Below are positions 51,902-62,469 of a DNA stretch of 64,000 nucleotides, one piece after another (positions within the stretch are counted from its first letter, which is position 1; the number at the start of each line of letters is the position of its first letter). The stretch spans positions 124,001 through 188,000 of the forward strand of contig NZ_FZOT01000002.1 of assembly GCF_900188095.1 (NCBI RefSeq). The letters are read 5' to 3'. The notes below the pieces were generated by a model, which worked only from the letters and a program-made list of their open reading frames with translations, made no database searches and was not told the origin of the DNA. Made by a program: the position numbers and the translations under genes. Origin of the DNA: Noviherbaspirillum humi (GTDB taxonomy: Bacteria > Pseudomonadota > Gammaproteobacteria > Burkholderiales > Burkholderiaceae_D).

Positions 51902-52089
51902 GCGGGCGCTGGCGAAGAAAAGGGAGAGCGGCGTGCCGGAACACGCCAACCCGTTGAAATTTGTCTACGCCGATTCTAGAACACCACGGCCTTGGAACCT
52001 CGACCGCGGGGCTTGCAGTATCGACAAACGCCGGTCAAAACCACAACAGCGCTGGACATCAACCATCGTCCCGCGCCTTGTCCAGGTCA

Positions 52090-52118
52090 AAAAGGAAAAG
52101 CCACCTCGCGGTGGCTTT
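52090..52118 (-). terminator. Terminator after rpiA
   Basis: On the minus strand AAAGCCACC, GCGA, GGTGGCTTT is followed by TCCTTTTT. It begins 26 bases past the rpiA stop. Confidence 0.85.
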
Positions 52119-52143
52119 CGCATCGTGCTAATGCAGTTTATTT

Positions 52144-52818
52144 TCAGCCGAAAGTCAGCGTGCGCACGCCGGACGGCGTGCCGAGCAAGGCAGTATGGGC
52201 GCCGTGCAGCGCGAACAGGCCGACGGTGACGACGCCGGCGATGTTGTTGACCTGCCGCTCCATCGCCAGCGGATCGGCGATCTGCAGGCCGGCGACGTCG
52301 ATGATCATGCAGCCGTTGTCGGTCATGTAGGGCTGACCATCCTTCATGCGCAGATGCGGCGTGCCGCCCAGGGCAGCCAACTGGCGCGTCACCACCGGCA
52401 CGGCCATCGGAATCACTTCCACCGGCAGTGGAAACTTGCCCATCACGTCGACCAGCTTGGATTCGTCGGCGATGCAGATGAAGCGGTCGGCCGCCGAGGC
52501 GACGATCTTTTCGCGGGTGAGCGCACCGCCGCCGCCCTTGATCATGGCGCCGCTGGCGGTGATCTCGTCGGCGCCGTCGATGTAGACCGGCATGCGCGCC
52601 ACCTGGTCCAGGCCCAGCACCGGGATGCCGTGCGACTTCAGCCGGGCGGCGGTGGCTTCGGAGGATGCCACCGCACCCTTGATGCGGTCCTTGATCCTGC
52701 CGAGCTCGTCAATGAAGAAGTTGGCGGTGGAGCCGGTGCCGACGCCGATGATTTCGCCGTCGACGACATAATCGATCGCCGCGCGGGCAACGGCCTGTTT
52801 CAGTTCATCCTGGGTCAT
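52144..52818 (-). CDS. rpiA: Ribose-5-phosphate isomerase A
   Basis: A 224-residue enzyme that interconverts ribose 5-phosphate and ribulose 5-phosphate. Conserved segments are [42 protein letters not shown], the catalytic Glu within [13 protein letters not shown], and [25 protein letters not shown] 52818 gives the family length. It lies on the same strand as edd-eda but has its own terminator. Confidence 0.97.
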   Translation of the reverse strand: MTQDELKQAVARAAIDYVVDGEIIGVGTGSTANFFIDELGRIKDRIKGAVASSEATAARLKSHGIPVLGLDQVARMPVYIDGADEITASGAMIKGGGGALTREKIVASAADRFICIADESKLVDVMGKFPLPVEVIPMAVPVVTRQLAALGGTPHLRMKDGQPYMTDNGCMIIDVAGLQIADPLAMERQVNNIAGVVTVGLFALHGAHTALLGTPSGVRTLTFG

Positions 52819-52891
52819 GATAGGTGCTTGGTTCGGGCAATAAACCCGACATTGTAAGCGCAAGGCCGCCGGAACACGATCCGCATGCCTT

Positions 52892-53521
52892 TCAGCCCGC
52901 TTTCAGCCGGCTCGCCTCCCGTGCCAGTTCACCGATGCGATTCCAGTCGCCGGCGGCGAGCGCCTCCTTCGGCGTCAGCCAGGAACCGCCGACGCAGGCC
53001 ACATTGCCGCACGCCAGGAACTGCGCCGCATTTTCGGGGCCAACGCCGCCGGTGGGGCAGAAGGTCACATCCGGCAGCGGTCCGGCGATGGCCTTGAGCA
53101 TGCCGATGCCGCCCGCCGGCACCGCCGGGAACAGTTTGAGCTGGAAGAAGCCGGCCTCGCGCGCCGCCATGATCTCCGACGGCGTCATCACGCCCGGCAG
53201 CAGCGGCAGGCCGCTGTCGCGAGCGGCGGCAATCAACGCCGGCGTCAGGCCGGGCGACACGCCGAACACTGCGCCGGCATCGCGCGCGGCGCGAAACTCT
53301 TCCGGCCGAGTCAGGGTGCCGACGCCGACGATGGCTTCGGGCAGCTTGCTCGCGATTTCCCGTATCGCCGGCAAGCCGTGTTCGGTGCGCAGCGTCACCT
53401 CCAGCACCCGGATGCCATTGCCCACCAGCGCCCGCGCCACCGGCAGCGCCTGCGCCAGGTCGTCGAAAGCCAGCACCGGGATCACCGGCGAGGCATGCAT
53501 GATGTCGAGCAGGGTGTTCAC
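52892..53521 (-). CDS. eda: 2-dehydro-3-deoxyphosphogluconate aldolase (KDPG aldolase)
   Basis: A 209-residue class I aldolase that splits KDPG into pyruvate and glyceraldehyde 3-phosphate, the second Entner-Doudoroff step. [20 protein letters not shown], catalytic Glu in LEVTLRTE, the [10 protein letters not shown] segment and the Schiff-base Lys in FFQLKLFPA are present, with FCPTGGV closing the phosphate site. The start is GTG 53521, with GAGGA upstream; it overlaps the edd stop within GTGA, so edd and eda are translationally coupled. Confidence 0.96.
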   Translation of the reverse strand: MNTLLDIMHASPVIPVLAFDDLAQALPVARALVGNGIRVLEVTLRTEHGLPAIREIASKLPEAIVGVGTLTRPEEFRAARDAGAVFGVSPGLTPALIAAARDSGLPLLPGVMTPSEIMAAREAGFFQLKLFPAVPAGGIGMLKAIAGPLPDVTFCPTGGVGPENAAQFLACGNVACVGGSWLTPKEALAAGDWNRIGELAREASRLKAG

Positions 53522-55383
53522 GCGATTTCCTCCACGCGGGTCGGCATCGATGCGTCGGCCGGCGGGAGGCCGAAGGTGGCCGCGCCCTCCTCCGCCGCGC
53601 CGACGGTGCCGCGGAACATGGCGAACAGCTCCCGGCCCATGCCGACATGGTGGGCCGACAGGTCGGCTTCGGGAATGGTGCGCGCCTGCCACGCCGCTTC
53701 CGGCACCAGCGCCTGCAGCACGCCGGCCTCGGCATCGAGGCGGATCATGTCGCCGTCGCGTATCCGGCCGAGCGGGCCGCCCGCCAGCACCTCCGGCGAC
53801 ACATGGATCGCCGCCGGCACCTTGCCGGATGCTCCGGACATGCGGCCGTCGGTCACCAGCGCCACCTTTCTGCCGGCATCCTGCAGATTGGCGAGCGCCG
53901 GCGTGAGCGAGTGCAGTTCCGGCATGCCGTTGGCCCTGGGGCCCTGGAAGCGCACCACGGCGACGAAGTCCCGCTCCAGCTTCCCATCCTTGTAGGCGCG
54001 CAGGAAAGCTTCCTGCGAATCGAATACCAGGGCCGGCGCCTCCACCAGTCGGTGCTGCGGCTTGACCGCCGAGATCTTGATCACCGCCCGGCCGAGATTG
54101 CCCTGCATGAGCCGCAGGCCGCCGTCAGCCGCGAACGGCGCCGCCACCGGACGCGCCACGTTGTCATCGCCGCTGACGGGCGTGGCGGGCTTCCACACCA
54201 CTTCCTGCGCCGGGTCGAGGAAGGGTTCGGCGCAATGGGCGCGCAGGCCGCGACCGAGTATCGTCAGCACGTCGTCGTGCAGCAAGCCGGCGTCGAGCAG
54301 TTCGCGGATCACGAAGCCGGGTCCGCCCGCCGCCTGGAAGTGGTTGATGTCGGCCTCGCCGTTCGGATAGATCCGTGTCAGCAGCGGCACCGCGCCGGAG
54401 AGTTCATCGAAGTCGTTCCAGTCGATGACGATGCCGGCCGCGCGGGCGATCGCCACCAGATGCAAGGTGTGATTGGTGGAACCGCCGGTGGCCAGCAGCG
54501 CGACGATGGCATTGACGATGGCTTTCTCGTCCACCATCCGGCCGACCGGAATGTAATGCTGTCCCTGGGCGCTGATCTCCACCGCGCGCCGCGCCGCCGC
54601 CTTCGTCAACGCGTCGCGCAGCGGCGTGCCGGGCGTGATGAAGGCCGCGCCCGGCAGATGCAGGCCCATCACTTCCATCAGCATCTGGTTGCTGTTGGCG
54701 GTGCCGTAGAAGGTGCAGGTGCCGGGGCCGTGGTAGGACAGCGCCTCCGATTCCAGCAGTTCGTCGCGCCCGAGCTTGCCTTGCGCATACAGCTGGCGAG
54801 TGCGGGCCTTTTCCGCATTGCCGATGCCGGTGGTCATCGGCCCGGCGGGAATGAATACCGCCGGCAAATGGCCGAAGTGCAGCGCGCCGATCAGAAGCCC
54901 GGGCACGATCTTGTCGCACACGCCGAGATAGACGGCGGCGTCGAACATATTGTGCGACAGGGCGACGGCAGTGGACATGGCAATGGTATCGCGCGAGAAC
55001 AGCGACAATTCCATCCCGGGCCGTCCCTGGGTGACGCCGTCGCACATCGCCGGCACGCCGCCGGCGAACTGGGCCACGCCGCCGGCCGAGCGCGCCGCCT
55101 CGCGGATCAGGTCCGGAAAGCGGTGGAAGGGCTGGTGCGCAGACAGCATGTCGTTGTAGGCGGAGACGATGGCCAGCGAAGGCTGTCGCTGCTGCTTCAG
55201 GATCAGCTTGTCGTGCGGCTCGAAGGCGGCAAAGCCATGGGCGAGATTGGTGCAGGAAAGCGACCCGCGGTTGACGCCCTCGCCATGGGCGGCCTCCAGC
55301 CGCGCGAGATAGGCCGCGCGATAAGGCCGGCTGCGCTCGATGATGCGATCGGTGACGCGGGATAGCGTGCTGTGCACAGTCAT
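53518..55383 (-). CDS. edd: Phosphogluconate dehydratase
   Basis: A 621-residue IlvD/Edd-family dehydratase that makes KDPG from 6-phosphogluconate. Fe-S cluster cysteines fall in [15 protein letters not shown] and [13 protein letters not shown], and [11 protein letters not shown] carries the third. [12 protein letters not shown]-like sequence, [14 protein letters not shown] and the C-terminal [22 protein letters not shown] are typical. It diverges from pgi with 188 bases between, and leads the edd-eda pair. Confidence 0.96.
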   Translation of the reverse strand: MTVHSTLSRVTDRIIERSRPYRAAYLARLEAAHGEGVNRGSLSCTNLAHGFAAFEPHDKLILKQQRQPSLAIVSAYNDMLSAHQPFHRFPDLIREAARSAGGVAQFAGGVPAMCDGVTQGRPGMELSLFSRDTIAMSTAVALSHNMFDAAVYLGVCDKIVPGLLIGALHFGHLPAVFIPAGPMTTGIGNAEKARTRQLYAQGKLGRDELLESEALSYHGPGTCTFYGTANSNQMLMEVMGLHLPGAAFITPGTPLRDALTKAAARRAVEISAQGQHYIPVGRMVDEKAIVNAIVALLATGGSTNHTLHLVAIARAAGIVIDWNDFDELSGAVPLLTRIYPNGEADINHFQAAGGPGFVIRELLDAGLLHDDVLTILGRGLRAHCAEPFLDPAQEVVWKPATPVSGDDNVARPVAAPFAADGGLRLMQGNLGRAVIKISAVKPQHRLVEAPALVFDSQEAFLRAYKDGKLERDFVAVVRFQGPRANGMPELHSLTPALANLQDAGRKVALVTDGRMSGASGKVPAAIHVSPEVLAGGPLGRIRDGDMIRLDAEAGVLQALVPEAAWQARTIPEADLSAHHVGMGRELFAMFRGTVGAAEEGAATFGLPPADASMPTRVEEIA

Positions 55384-55571
55384 GCTGGAACCTTTCCGGA
55401 AATGGCGGATGGATGATATCGGTGCGCGCTGGTTGCCAGGATCTGCACGGCGGCGCGGCGGCTTTGCCCGCTGATGATCAGAGTCAAAGGCGAATCGGGC
55501 TGGCTGCCTATGATGTAGGGAATTTGCGTCCTGCTATTGTATATTCCAATTTTACAACTCCGGTTGCCGAC

Positions 55572-57221
55572 ATGCCCCACCCTTCCCTGACCAGCCTTCC
55601 CGCCTTCGCCGATCTGCAAGCCCACTATGCGCATGCCAGCCAGTGGCAGCTGCGCCAGTTGTTTGCCGGCGATCCGCAGCGGTTCAAGCGCTTCTCGGTC
55701 GAGGCGGCCGGCCTGCTGCTGGATTACTCGAAGAACCGGATCAGCGAGGAAACTCTCGCCCTGCTGCTGCGCCTGGCGCAAGAACGCGACCTGGAAGCGC
55801 GCCGCGACGCCATGTTCGCCGGCGAAAAGATCAATGCCACCGAGCAGCGCGCGGTGCTGCATACCGCCCTGCGGGCGCCGCGCGGGGCCGGACCGACGCT
55901 GGATGGACAGGATGTGACGCAAGAGGTTCATGCGGTGCTGGACCACATGCGCCGCTTCAGCGAGCAGGTGCGCTCCGGCCAGTGGCTGGGCTGCAGCGGC
56001 AAGGCCATTACCGACATCGTCAACATCGGCATCGGCGGCTCCGACCTCGGGCCGGAAATGGTGACGCGGGCGTTGCGGCCCCTCGTTCATCCGCGCCTGT
56101 CGCTGCATTTCGTCTCCAACGTCGACGGCCATGACCTCGATGCGGCGCTTTCGGGGCTGGACCCGGAAACCACCCTGTTCGTCATTGCGTCCAAGACCTT
56201 CACTACCCGCGAAACCATGATGAACGCCCATTCGGCGCGCTCCTGGTTCCTGAAGAAGCGCGGCGAAGCCGACCTGCCACGGCATTTCGTGGCGGTATCG
56301 ACCAACACCGACGGCGTGCGCCAGTTCGGCATCGATCCGGAAAACATGTTTCCGTTCTGGGACTGGGTCGGAGGCCGCTACTCGGTCTGGTCGGCGATCG
56401 GCCTGCCGGTAGCGCTGGCCATCGGCTTCGAGCGCTTCCGCGAGTTCCTCGACGGCGCGCATGCGATGGACCAGCATTTCCGTACCGAGCCGCTGGCGCG
56501 CAACATGCCGGTCCTGCTTGGCCTGATCGGCCTCTGGTACCGCAATTTCTTCCACTACGGTTCGGTCTCGATCGCGCCTTACCACCAGGATCTCAGCCAG
56601 TTCCCGGCCTACCTGCAGCAACTGGGGATGGAAAGCAACGGCAAGCAGGTCACCTTCGATGGCGGTCCGGTCGGAATCGATACCTGCCCGGTGATCTGGG
56701 GCGACGTCGGCACCAACGGCCAGCATGCCTATTTCCAGTTGCTGCACCAGGGCACCGACGTGACGCCGACGGACTTCATCGCTGCGCTGACGCCGGCGCA
56801 CGGGCTGCCCGGCCATCACGCGGTGCTGCTGGCCAACTGCTTCGCCCAGGCCGAGGCTTTCATGAAGGGCAAGACGGCGGATGAGGTACGCGCGGAAATG
56901 CAGGCGCAGAAGCTTTCCAATGAACAGGTCGAGCAGCTCGTGCCGCATCGCACCTTCCCCGGCAACCGGCCGAGCAACATGATCCTGATGGAAGCGCTGA
57001 CGCCGGCCGCGCTCGGCGCCCTGATCGCGCTGTATGAGCACAAGACCTTCGTGCAGGGCGTGATGTGGGACGTCAACAGCTTCGACCAGTGGGGCGTGGA
57101 ACTGGGCAAGGTGCTGGCGAAGAACATCGAATCCGAACTCGAAGGCCAGCCCAGGCCGGAATTGCATGACAGTTCCACCAATGCGCTGATCGCGCGTGCC
57201 CGGGCCTGCCTGAACCTCTGA
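55572..57221 (+). CDS. pgi: Glucose-6-phosphate isomerase
   Basis: A 549-residue enzyme that interconverts glucose 6-phosphate and fructose 6-phosphate. Family signatures: [15 protein letters not shown] near residue 152, [34 protein letters not shown], the catalytic Glu in [12 protein letters not shown] and the C-terminal [12 protein letters not shown] with the catalytic Lys. The chosen ATG 55572 has no strong ribosome-binding site but matches the family N-terminus. tal follows 87 bases later, giving a sugar-phosphate cluster with edd, eda and rpiA. Confidence 0.97.
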   Translation: MPHPSLTSLPAFADLQAHYAHASQWQLRQLFAGDPQRFKRFSVEAAGLLLDYSKNRISEETLALLLRLAQERDLEARRDAMFAGEKINATEQRAVLHTALRAPRGAGPTLDGQDVTQEVHAVLDHMRRFSEQVRSGQWLGCSGKAITDIVNIGIGGSDLGPEMVTRALRPLVHPRLSLHFVSNVDGHDLDAALSGLDPETTLFVIASKTFTTRETMMNAHSARSWFLKKRGEADLPRHFVAVSTNTDGVRQFGIDPENMFPFWDWVGGRYSVWSAIGLPVALAIGFERFREFLDGAHAMDQHFRTEPLARNMPVLLGLIGLWYRNFFHYGSVSIAPYHQDLSQFPAYLQQLGMESNGKQVTFDGGPVGIDTCPVIWGDVGTNGQHAYFQLLHQGTDVTPTDFIAALTPAHGLPGHHAVLLANCFAQAEAFMKGKTADEVRAEMQAQKLSNEQVEQLVPHRTFPGNRPSNMILMEALTPAALGALIALYEHKTFVQGVMWDVNSFDQWGVELGKVLAKNIESELEGQPRPELHDSSTNALIARARACLNL

Positions 57222-57308
57222 CGCGGCGCCCTCGGCCGATTGCCGGCGGGCCGCCGCCAATCGGCTATCATGTGTCGTTCCTTTTCACCGTGCCCTTGAG
57301 TCGTCTCC

Positions 57309-58247
57309 ATGAACCAGCTCGAACAACTGAAGCAATTCACCACCATCGTCGCCGACACCGGCGATTTCCAGGCGATGAAGGCGTTCGCGCCGCGCGATGC
57401 CACCACCAATCCCTCGCTTATCCTGAAGGCAGTGCAGAAGGATGAGTACCGGCCGCTGATGGAAAAGGCGGTGCGCGACCATGCCGGCGAATCCACCGGC
57501 GACATCATCGACCGCCTGCTGGTCGCCTTCGGCACCGAAATCCTGAAGATCATTCCGGGGCGCGTCTCCACCGAGACCGACGCCCGCCTCTCCTTCGATA
57601 CCGAAGGCACCATCGCCAAGGGCCGCCATCTCATCGGCCTGTACGAAGCCGCAGGCATCGCCCGCGAGCGGGTGCTGATCAAGATCGCCTCCACCTGGGA
57701 AGGCATACGCGCCGCCGAGGTGCTGGAGAAGGAAGGCATCCGCTGCAACATGACGCTGCTGTTCTCGCTGCCTCAGGCGGTGGCCTGCGCCGACGCCGGC
57801 GTGCAGCTGATCTCGCCTTTCGTCGGCCGCATCTACGACTGGTACAAGAAATCCACCGGCCAGGAATACACCGGCGCGGAGGATCCGGGCGTGCAGTCGG
57901 TCAAGCGCATCTACGACTACTACCGCAAGTTCGGCTACAAGACCGAAGTGATGGGCGCGAGCTTCCGCAACACCTCGCAGATCGTCGAGCTGGCCGGCTG
58001 CGACCTGCTCACCATCAGCCCGGAACTGCTGCAGAAGCTGGCCGAAACCGATGCGCCGGTCGCGCGCAAGCTGAGCCCGGAGGAAGCGGCGGCCAGCGAC
58101 CTGCAGAAGCTGACGCTGGATGAAAAAGCCTTCCGCCTGATGCTGAACGAAGATGCGATGGGTAGCGAGAAGCTGTCGGAAGGCATTCGCCTGTTCTGCG
58201 CCGATGCGGTGAAGCTGGAGAAGCTGGTGGAAGCGCTGAAGCGCTGA
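57309..58247 (+). CDS. tal: Transaldolase
   Basis: A 312-residue class I aldolase of the pentose phosphate pathway that moves a dihydroxyacetone unit between sugar phosphates. The Schiff-base Lys is in [12 protein letters not shown] (about residue 132), with DATTNPSL near 35, and [19 protein letters not shown] and [13 protein letters not shown] downstream. Length matches subfamily 1 (TalB-like). It ends at a strong terminator. Confidence 0.97.
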   Translation: MNQLEQLKQFTTIVADTGDFQAMKAFAPRDATTNPSLILKAVQKDEYRPLMEKAVRDHAGESTGDIIDRLLVAFGTEILKIIPGRVSTETDARLSFDTEGTIAKGRHLIGLYEAAGIARERVLIKIASTWEGIRAAEVLEKEGIRCNMTLLFSLPQAVACADAGVQLISPFVGRIYDWYKKSTGQEYTGAEDPGVQSVKRIYDYYRKFGYKTEVMGASFRNTSQIVELAGCDLLTISPELLQKLAETDAPVARKLSPEEAAASDLQKLTLDEKAFRLMLNEDAMGSEKLSEGIRLFCADAVKLEKLVEALKR

Positions 58248-58278
58248 GCGACTTCGCATTTCCGGCGGCACCAACAAG

Positions 58279-58304
58279 AACCGCGGCCATGGCCGCGGTT
58301 TTTT
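58279..58304 (+). terminator. Rho-independent terminator after tal
   Basis: A 22-base perfect palindrome starting AACCGCGGCCA runs into six T. It lies 31 bases after tal and 31 bases before the convergent ABC permease gene. Confidence 0.93.
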
Positions 58305-58335
58305 ATCGTCCCTCGGTCGAGCGCCAAATCGAGCG

Positions 58336-59187
58336 CTAAAGCTTCTCGGTTTCGCCTGACTTCGGCTGCCATTTCATCAGCCGCTTTTCGATCATGCCGA
58401 CGAGCATGTCCAATACCAGCGCGAACGCCGTCAGCACCAGGATGCCGGCGAACACGGTGTTGATGTCGAAGGTGCCTTCCGCCTGCAGGATGAGGTAGCC
58501 GACGCCGCGCGCCGAGCCCAGATACTCGCCGACGATGGCGCCGACGAAGGCAAGGCCGACGGAAGTATGCAGGCTGGAGAACACCCAGGAGGTTGCCGAC
58601 GGCAGATACACCTGGCGCAGCAGCTGGCGCTTGTTCGCCCCCAGCATGCGCGCATTCGCCAGCACCACCGGGCTCACTTCCTTCACGCCCTGGTAGACGT
58701 TGAAGAAGACGATGAAGAACACCAGCGTCACCGCCAGCGCCACCTTGGACCAGATGCCGAGGCCGAACCACATGGCGAAGATCGGCGCCAGGATCACCCG
58801 CGGCATGGAATTGGCCGCCTTGATGTAGGGATCGAGGATGGCGGAGGCCATCGGCGACAAGGCGAGCCACAGGCCGAAGGCGAGACCGAGCAGCGTGCCG
58901 ATGGCGAAGGCGAGCATGGTCTCCGACAGCGTGATCAGCAAGTGCGGATAGATCTCCGCCGGGAAGTTGAGCGTGAACCAGGTGCTGTCGCCGATGCCGA
59001 CTTCGAGCGCGCCGTTGCCGACGGTGAACCACTGCCAGATGCGCGCCATGACCTTGAGCGGCTCGCCGAAGAAGAAGGCGGCTTGGGCATCGCGGGTGGC
59101 CAGGTGCCATGCGCCGAAGAAAATGACCGCCACCAGCAGCTGCCAGAGGCGCAGGTTGCGCTGGTTCGGTTTGATTGCATTCCACAT
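58336..59187 (-). CDS. ABC transporter permease, SsuC/TauC/NrtB-like
   Basis: A 283-residue inner-membrane permease with about six helices; helix 1 is LRLWQLLVAVIFFGAWHLAT. The coupling motif EVSPVVLANARMLGANKRQLLRQVYLPSATSWVFSSLHTSVGLAFVGAIVGEYLGS is diagnostic of the nitrate/sulfonate/taurine group. It starts three bases after the ATPase gene and is the last gene of the operon. The substrate could be a sulfonate, taurine, a pyrimidine precursor or another small anion. Confidence 0.92.
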   Translation of the reverse strand: MWNAIKPNQRNLRLWQLLVAVIFFGAWHLATRDAQAAFFFGEPLKVMARIWQWFTVGNGALEVGIGDSTWFTLNFPAEIYPHLLITLSETMLAFAIGTLLGLAFGLWLALSPMASAILDPYIKAANSMPRVILAPIFAMWFGLGIWSKVALAVTLVFFIVFFNVYQGVKEVSPVVLANARMLGANKRQLLRQVYLPSATSWVFSSLHTSVGLAFVGAIVGEYLGSARGVGYLILQAEGTFDINTVFAGILVLTAFALVLDMLVGMIEKRLMKWQPKSGETEKL

Positions 59188-59190
59188 GGA

Positions 59191-60000
59191 TCAGACCTTT
59201 TGCTTTTGTTGTTGGTAGCCCTTCAGCACTTCCTCCCGCAGCACGCCCCAGATCTGCGCATGCAATTCGACGAAGCGCGGATGGGTGCGGATCTCGGCGA
59301 CGTCGCGCGGGCGCGGCAGGTCGATGACGAATTCGCCGATCGGACGGGTAGCCGGGCCGGCCGACAGCACCACCACCCGGTCGGACATGGCGATCGCCTC
59401 GTCGAGGTCATGGGTGATGAACAGCACCGCCTTCTTCTTCGCGTTCCACAGGTCCAGCACCTCGTTTTCCATCAGCTGGCGCGTCTGGATGTCGAGCGCC
59501 GAGAATGGCTCGTCCATCAGAATGATGTCGGGATCGAGCACCAGGGTCTGGGCCAGCGCCACCCGCTTGCGCATGCCGCCGGAGAGCTGGTGCGGATAGC
59601 GGTCGCCGAAGCCTTGCAGGCCGACCCGCGTCAGCCATTCCTCGCCCTGGCGGCGCGCATCGTCCTCGGCCACACCGCGGAACTGCAGGCCGGCGATGAC
59701 GTTCTGCAGCGCGCTGCGCCACGGCATCAGCGCCTCCGCCTGGAACATGTAGCCGGCGCGGCTGTTGATGCCGTTCAGCGGCTGACCGAATACCTTCACC
59801 GTGCCGGACGACGGCTCCAGCAGTCCGGCACCGACATTGAGCAGGGTCGACTTGCCGCAGCCGGTGGGCCCGACCACCGAGACGAACTCGCCCGGCGCGA
59901 TGTTGAGCGTGGTATCTGCCACGGCGGTATAGCGCTGCGACCGGTCGTCCTTGGAGACGAAGGTGCAGGTGATGTTGTCGAGGGAAAGCGCTGGGATCAT
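59191..60000 (-). CDS. ABC transporter ATP-binding protein, SsuB/TauB-like
   Basis: A 269-residue ATPase. Walker A GPTGCGKST near residue 43, Q-loop YMFQAEALMPWRSALQNV, signature LSGGMRKRVALAQTL, Walker B DIILMDEPFSALD and H-loop FITHDLDEAIAMSDRVVVLS. The MPWR variant in the Q-loop region is usual for the NitT/TauT group. It lies between the binding-protein and permease genes. Confidence 0.93.
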   Translation of the reverse strand: MIPALSLDNITCTFVSKDDRSQRYTAVADTTLNIAPGEFVSVVGPTGCGKSTLLNVGAGLLEPSSGTVKVFGQPLNGINSRAGYMFQAEALMPWRSALQNVIAGLQFRGVAEDDARRQGEEWLTRVGLQGFGDRYPHQLSGGMRKRVALAQTLVLDPDIILMDEPFSALDIQTRQLMENEVLDLWNAKKKAVLFITHDLDEAIAMSDRVVVLSAGPATRPIGEFVIDLPRPRDVAEIRTHPRFVELHAQIWGVLREEVLKGYQQQKQKV

Positions 60001-60048
60001 CTGGGGTTGCGATCTCGGTTTTCATGTATTGGTAAATGCCGACCGCAC

Positions 60049-60080
60049 AAAAAGATGCCATCCGGTCGGGATGGCATCTT
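60049..60080 (-). terminator. Intra-operon terminator/attenuator between binding protein and ATPase genes
   Basis: On the minus strand AGATGCCATCC pairs with GGATGGCATCT, followed by TTTTTG. It lies 47 bases after the binding-protein stop and 49 bases before the ATPase start, so it could lower expression of the membrane components relative to the binding protein. Confidence 0.75.
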
Positions 60081-60126
60081 CACTGCATCTCGGCTGGAAC
60101 CGGCATGCCGGTTCCGCTCGGCGAGC

Positions 60127-61167
60127 TCAGTGATACTTGGCATTGGCTTTCTTCACCATCTCGTTGGTGAAGGTCTTGGACAGGTCGATGCTCTTGCCCG
60201 CGAGGTCCGGCTCGAAAGCCTGCAGCGCCTTGAGCGCGGTGCGCGGACCCGCTTCCGGAAACATGCCGTCGGGCGACATCGCTTCCCTCACCTTCATGAA
60301 CGCTTCGATATACAGCGCCCGGTCGCCCAGCAGATAGCTTTCCGGTACGACCTTGATGATGTCGGACGGGCCGGCCTTCTGGATCCACTTCAGCGCCCGC
60401 ACCATAGCATTGGTCAGCGCCTGCGCGGTGTTCGGGTTCTTCTTCAGGAAAGCTTCGGAAGCGTACAGCGTCGCCGCCGGCATTGGGCCGCCGAAGACCT
60501 CGTTGGTGTCCTTCAGCGTACGGGTATCGGCCACCACCTTGATCTCGTTCTTCTGCTGCAGCATGGTGATGACCGGATCGAGATTGGAGATGGCGTCGAT
60601 CTGGCCGGAACGCAGCGCCGACAGCGCGCCGGCCGAGGCGCCGACGCCGATGAAGGAGACGTCGCTCGGCTTCAACCCGGCCTTGGCCAACACGAAGTTG
60701 GCCATCATGTTGGTGGAGGAACCAGGCGCAGTGACGCCGATCTTCTTGCCCTTCAGGTCGGCGACGGACTTGTAGTTGGGCATGGTCTTGTTGGACACGC
60801 CGAGCACGATCTGCGGCGCCCTGCCCTGCAGCACGAAGGCGGTGATCGGCTGTCCCTTGGCCTGCATGTTGATGGTGTGCTCATAGGCGCCGGACACCAC
60901 GTCGGCGCTGCCGCCCACCAGCGCCTGCAGCGCCTTGGCGCCGCCGGCGAAGTCGCTGATCTCGACCTGCAGGCCCTCTTCCTTGAAGTAGCCAAGCTGT
61001 TCGGCGATGGTAAGCGGGAGATAGTAGAAGAGATTCTTGCCGCCGACGGCGATCGAGACCTTGGGCTTCTCGACCGTCTGGGAAAAAGCCTTGGAATTGA
61101 AGGTGAAGTAGCCGGCCAGGAAAAGCGCCAGCGCGATGGCAAACTGCTTCCAGAATCTGCGGTTCAT
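60127..61167 (-). CDS. ABC transporter substrate-binding protein, NitT/TauT/SsuA-like
   Basis: A 346-residue periplasmic binding protein. The signal region is about residues 1-30 (RRFWKQFAIALALFLAGYFTF, cleaving near AFSQ). The mature protein starts KPKVSIAVGGKNLFYYLPLTIAEQLGYFKEEGLQVEI and continues with GGAKALQALVGGSADV, the typical NMT1/SsuA-like fold. LKGKKIGVTAPGSSTNMM and GQIDAISNLDPV are other family segments. AAGGAG precedes ATG 61167. It leads the three-gene importer operon; the substrate is not evident. Confidence 0.92.
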   Translation of the reverse strand: MNRRFWKQFAIALALFLAGYFTFNSKAFSQTVEKPKVSIAVGGKNLFYYLPLTIAEQLGYFKEEGLQVEISDFAGGAKALQALVGGSADVVSGAYEHTINMQAKGQPITAFVLQGRAPQIVLGVSNKTMPNYKSVADLKGKKIGVTAPGSSTNMMANFVLAKAGLKPSDVSFIGVGASAGALSALRSGQIDAISNLDPVITMLQQKNEIKVVADTRTLKDTNEVFGGPMPAATLYASEAFLKKNPNTAQALTNAMVRALKWIQKAGPSDIIKVVPESYLLGDRALYIEAFMKVREAMSPDGMFPEAGPRTALKALQAFEPDLAGKSIDLSKTFTNEMVKKANAKYH

Positions 61168-61354
61168 GAAGTCGTCTCCTTTGATGAATTGCTTGTTCGG
61201 CAGTATGTTTTTGTCGGCAATCATACCCCAGCCCTGGCTTGGCGGGTTGGCATGCAGCCGAGGTGCGCCCGCGTTGCCGCTGGCTCCGCCGTTCAAAAAT
61301 GGAAACGTATTATGCCCGACCGACTCTGCCTGTCACAGTGAATCGAGCGCCCAA

Positions 61355-61381
61355 TGAAAACAGGCGCCCCGAAGGCGCCTG
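61355..61381 (-). terminator. Terminator after recR
   Basis: On the minus strand CAGGCGCC, TTCGG, GGCGCCTG, then TTTTC. It lies 24 bases past the recR stop. Confidence 0.88.
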
Positions 61382-61404
61382 CATGCGGTTGCCGAAGCGG
61401 AGCG

Positions 61405-62001
61405 TCAGGTAGCGCGCCTATCCAGCATCGCCCGGGCAATGGTGCCCGCATCCACGTATTCCAGTTCGCCGCCCACCGGCACGCCGCGCGCCAGCCGGCT
61501 CACCTTCAGTCCGCGCGTCTTCAGCGTTTCACTGATGTAGTGGGCGGTGGCCTCGCCCTCGTTGGTGAAATTGGTGGCCAGCACCACTTCGGTGACGATG
61601 CCGTCGCCGGCCCGATTCACCAGCTTGTCGAGATGGATGTCCTTGGGACCGATGCCGTCCAGCGGCGAAAGGTGGCCCATGAGCACGAAATACAGTCCCT
61701 TGTAGGTCAGGGTCTGTTCGATCATGAGCTGGTCGGCCGGGGTTTCCACCACGCACAGCAGCTCGGCATCCCGCTCCGGATCGCTGCAGGTTTCGCAGAT
61801 CTCGGCTTCGGTGAAGGTATTGCAGAGCGCGCAGTGATGGATTCTTTCCACCGCCTGCGCCAGCGCCCGGCCGAGCAGGGCCGCGCCATCGCGGTCGTGC
61901 TGCATCAGGTGGTAGGCCATGCGCTGCGCCGACTTGGGGCCGATGCCCGGCAGGCGGCGCAGCGCTTCGGCCAGGAATTCCAGACTGGAGGGTGATTTCA
62001 C
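61405..62001 (-). CDS. recR: Recombination protein RecR
   Basis: A 198-residue protein that works with RecF and RecO to load RecA on gapped DNA. It has an N-terminal helix-hairpin-helix ([19 protein letters not shown]), a four-Cys zinc finger ([17 protein letters not shown]) and a Toprim domain ([29 protein letters not shown]). The start is taken as GTG 62001 ([10 protein letters not shown]), which matches the family N-terminus. Downstream of ybaB and dnaX, the standard dnaX-ybaB-recR order. Confidence 0.96.
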   Translation of the reverse strand: MKSPSSLEFLAEALRRLPGIGPKSAQRMAYHLMQHDRDGAALLGRALAQAVERIHHCALCNTFTEAEICETCSDPERDAELLCVVETPADQLMIEQTLTYKGLYFVLMGHLSPLDGIGPKDIHLDKLVNRAGDGIVTEVVLATNFTNEGEATAHYISETLKTRGLKVSRLARGVPVGGELEYVDAGTIARAMLDRRAT

Positions 62002-62086
62002 TGTGCTTCTTGTTCCATACGAAAAGCGGCGCCCGCCGCGTCGACCCATGTCCCGCGAGGCGAGGTGCGCATGCAGGCTTGGACCG

Positions 62087-62413
62087 TCAGAACGGCAGCT
62101 TGAATCCCGGCGGCAGCGGCAGGCCGGCGGTCATGCCCGCCATCTTTTCCTGCGACGTGGCTTCCGCCTTGCGCACCGCATCGTTGAACGCGGCCGCCAC
62201 CAGGTCTTCCAGCATGTCGCGGTCGTCGCCGAGCAGGGACGGGTCGATGGACACGCGCTTGACGTCGTTCTTGCAGGTCATGACCACCTTCACCAGGCCG
62301 GCGCCGGACTGGCCCTCGACCTCGATGGAAGCCAGCTGCTCCTGCATCTTCTTCATGTTGTCCTGCATCGCCTGGGCTTGCTTCATCAGTCCCGCGAGTT
62401 GGCCCTTCATCAT
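62087..62413 (-). CDS. ybaB: YbaB/EbfC nucleoid-associated protein
   Basis: A 108-residue DNA-binding dimer with tweezer-like arms. The sequence [79 protein letters not shown] is characteristic, followed by a Gly/Pro-rich end. It lies between dnaX (57 bases upstream) and recR. Confidence 0.96.
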   Translation of the reverse strand: MMKGQLAGLMKQAQAMQDNMKKMQEQLASIEVEGQSGAGLVKVVMTCKNDVKRVSIDPSLLGDDRDMLEDLVAAAFNDAVRKAEATSQEKMAGMTAGLPLPPGFKLPF

Positions 62414-62469
62414 GGTGTTTCTCCTGAATCGTCTAGGTGGTTCGTTTTACAAGTATGCGCCATCCGCGC

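Noticed and set aside
55537-55557. TTGTA-N11-TACAA repeat between edd and pgi as a HexR-type operator
   Set aside because: Position is attractive, but the spacing is wider than the known HexR palindrome and the inner bases do not match, so the assignment is not supported.
58567-61341. Very long plus-strand open frame (over 900 codons) across the ABC importer operon
   Set aside because: It is antisense to three well-supported genes, its translation is rich in His, Arg, Gln and Gly as expected from a high-GC shadow frame, and no domain is recognisable.
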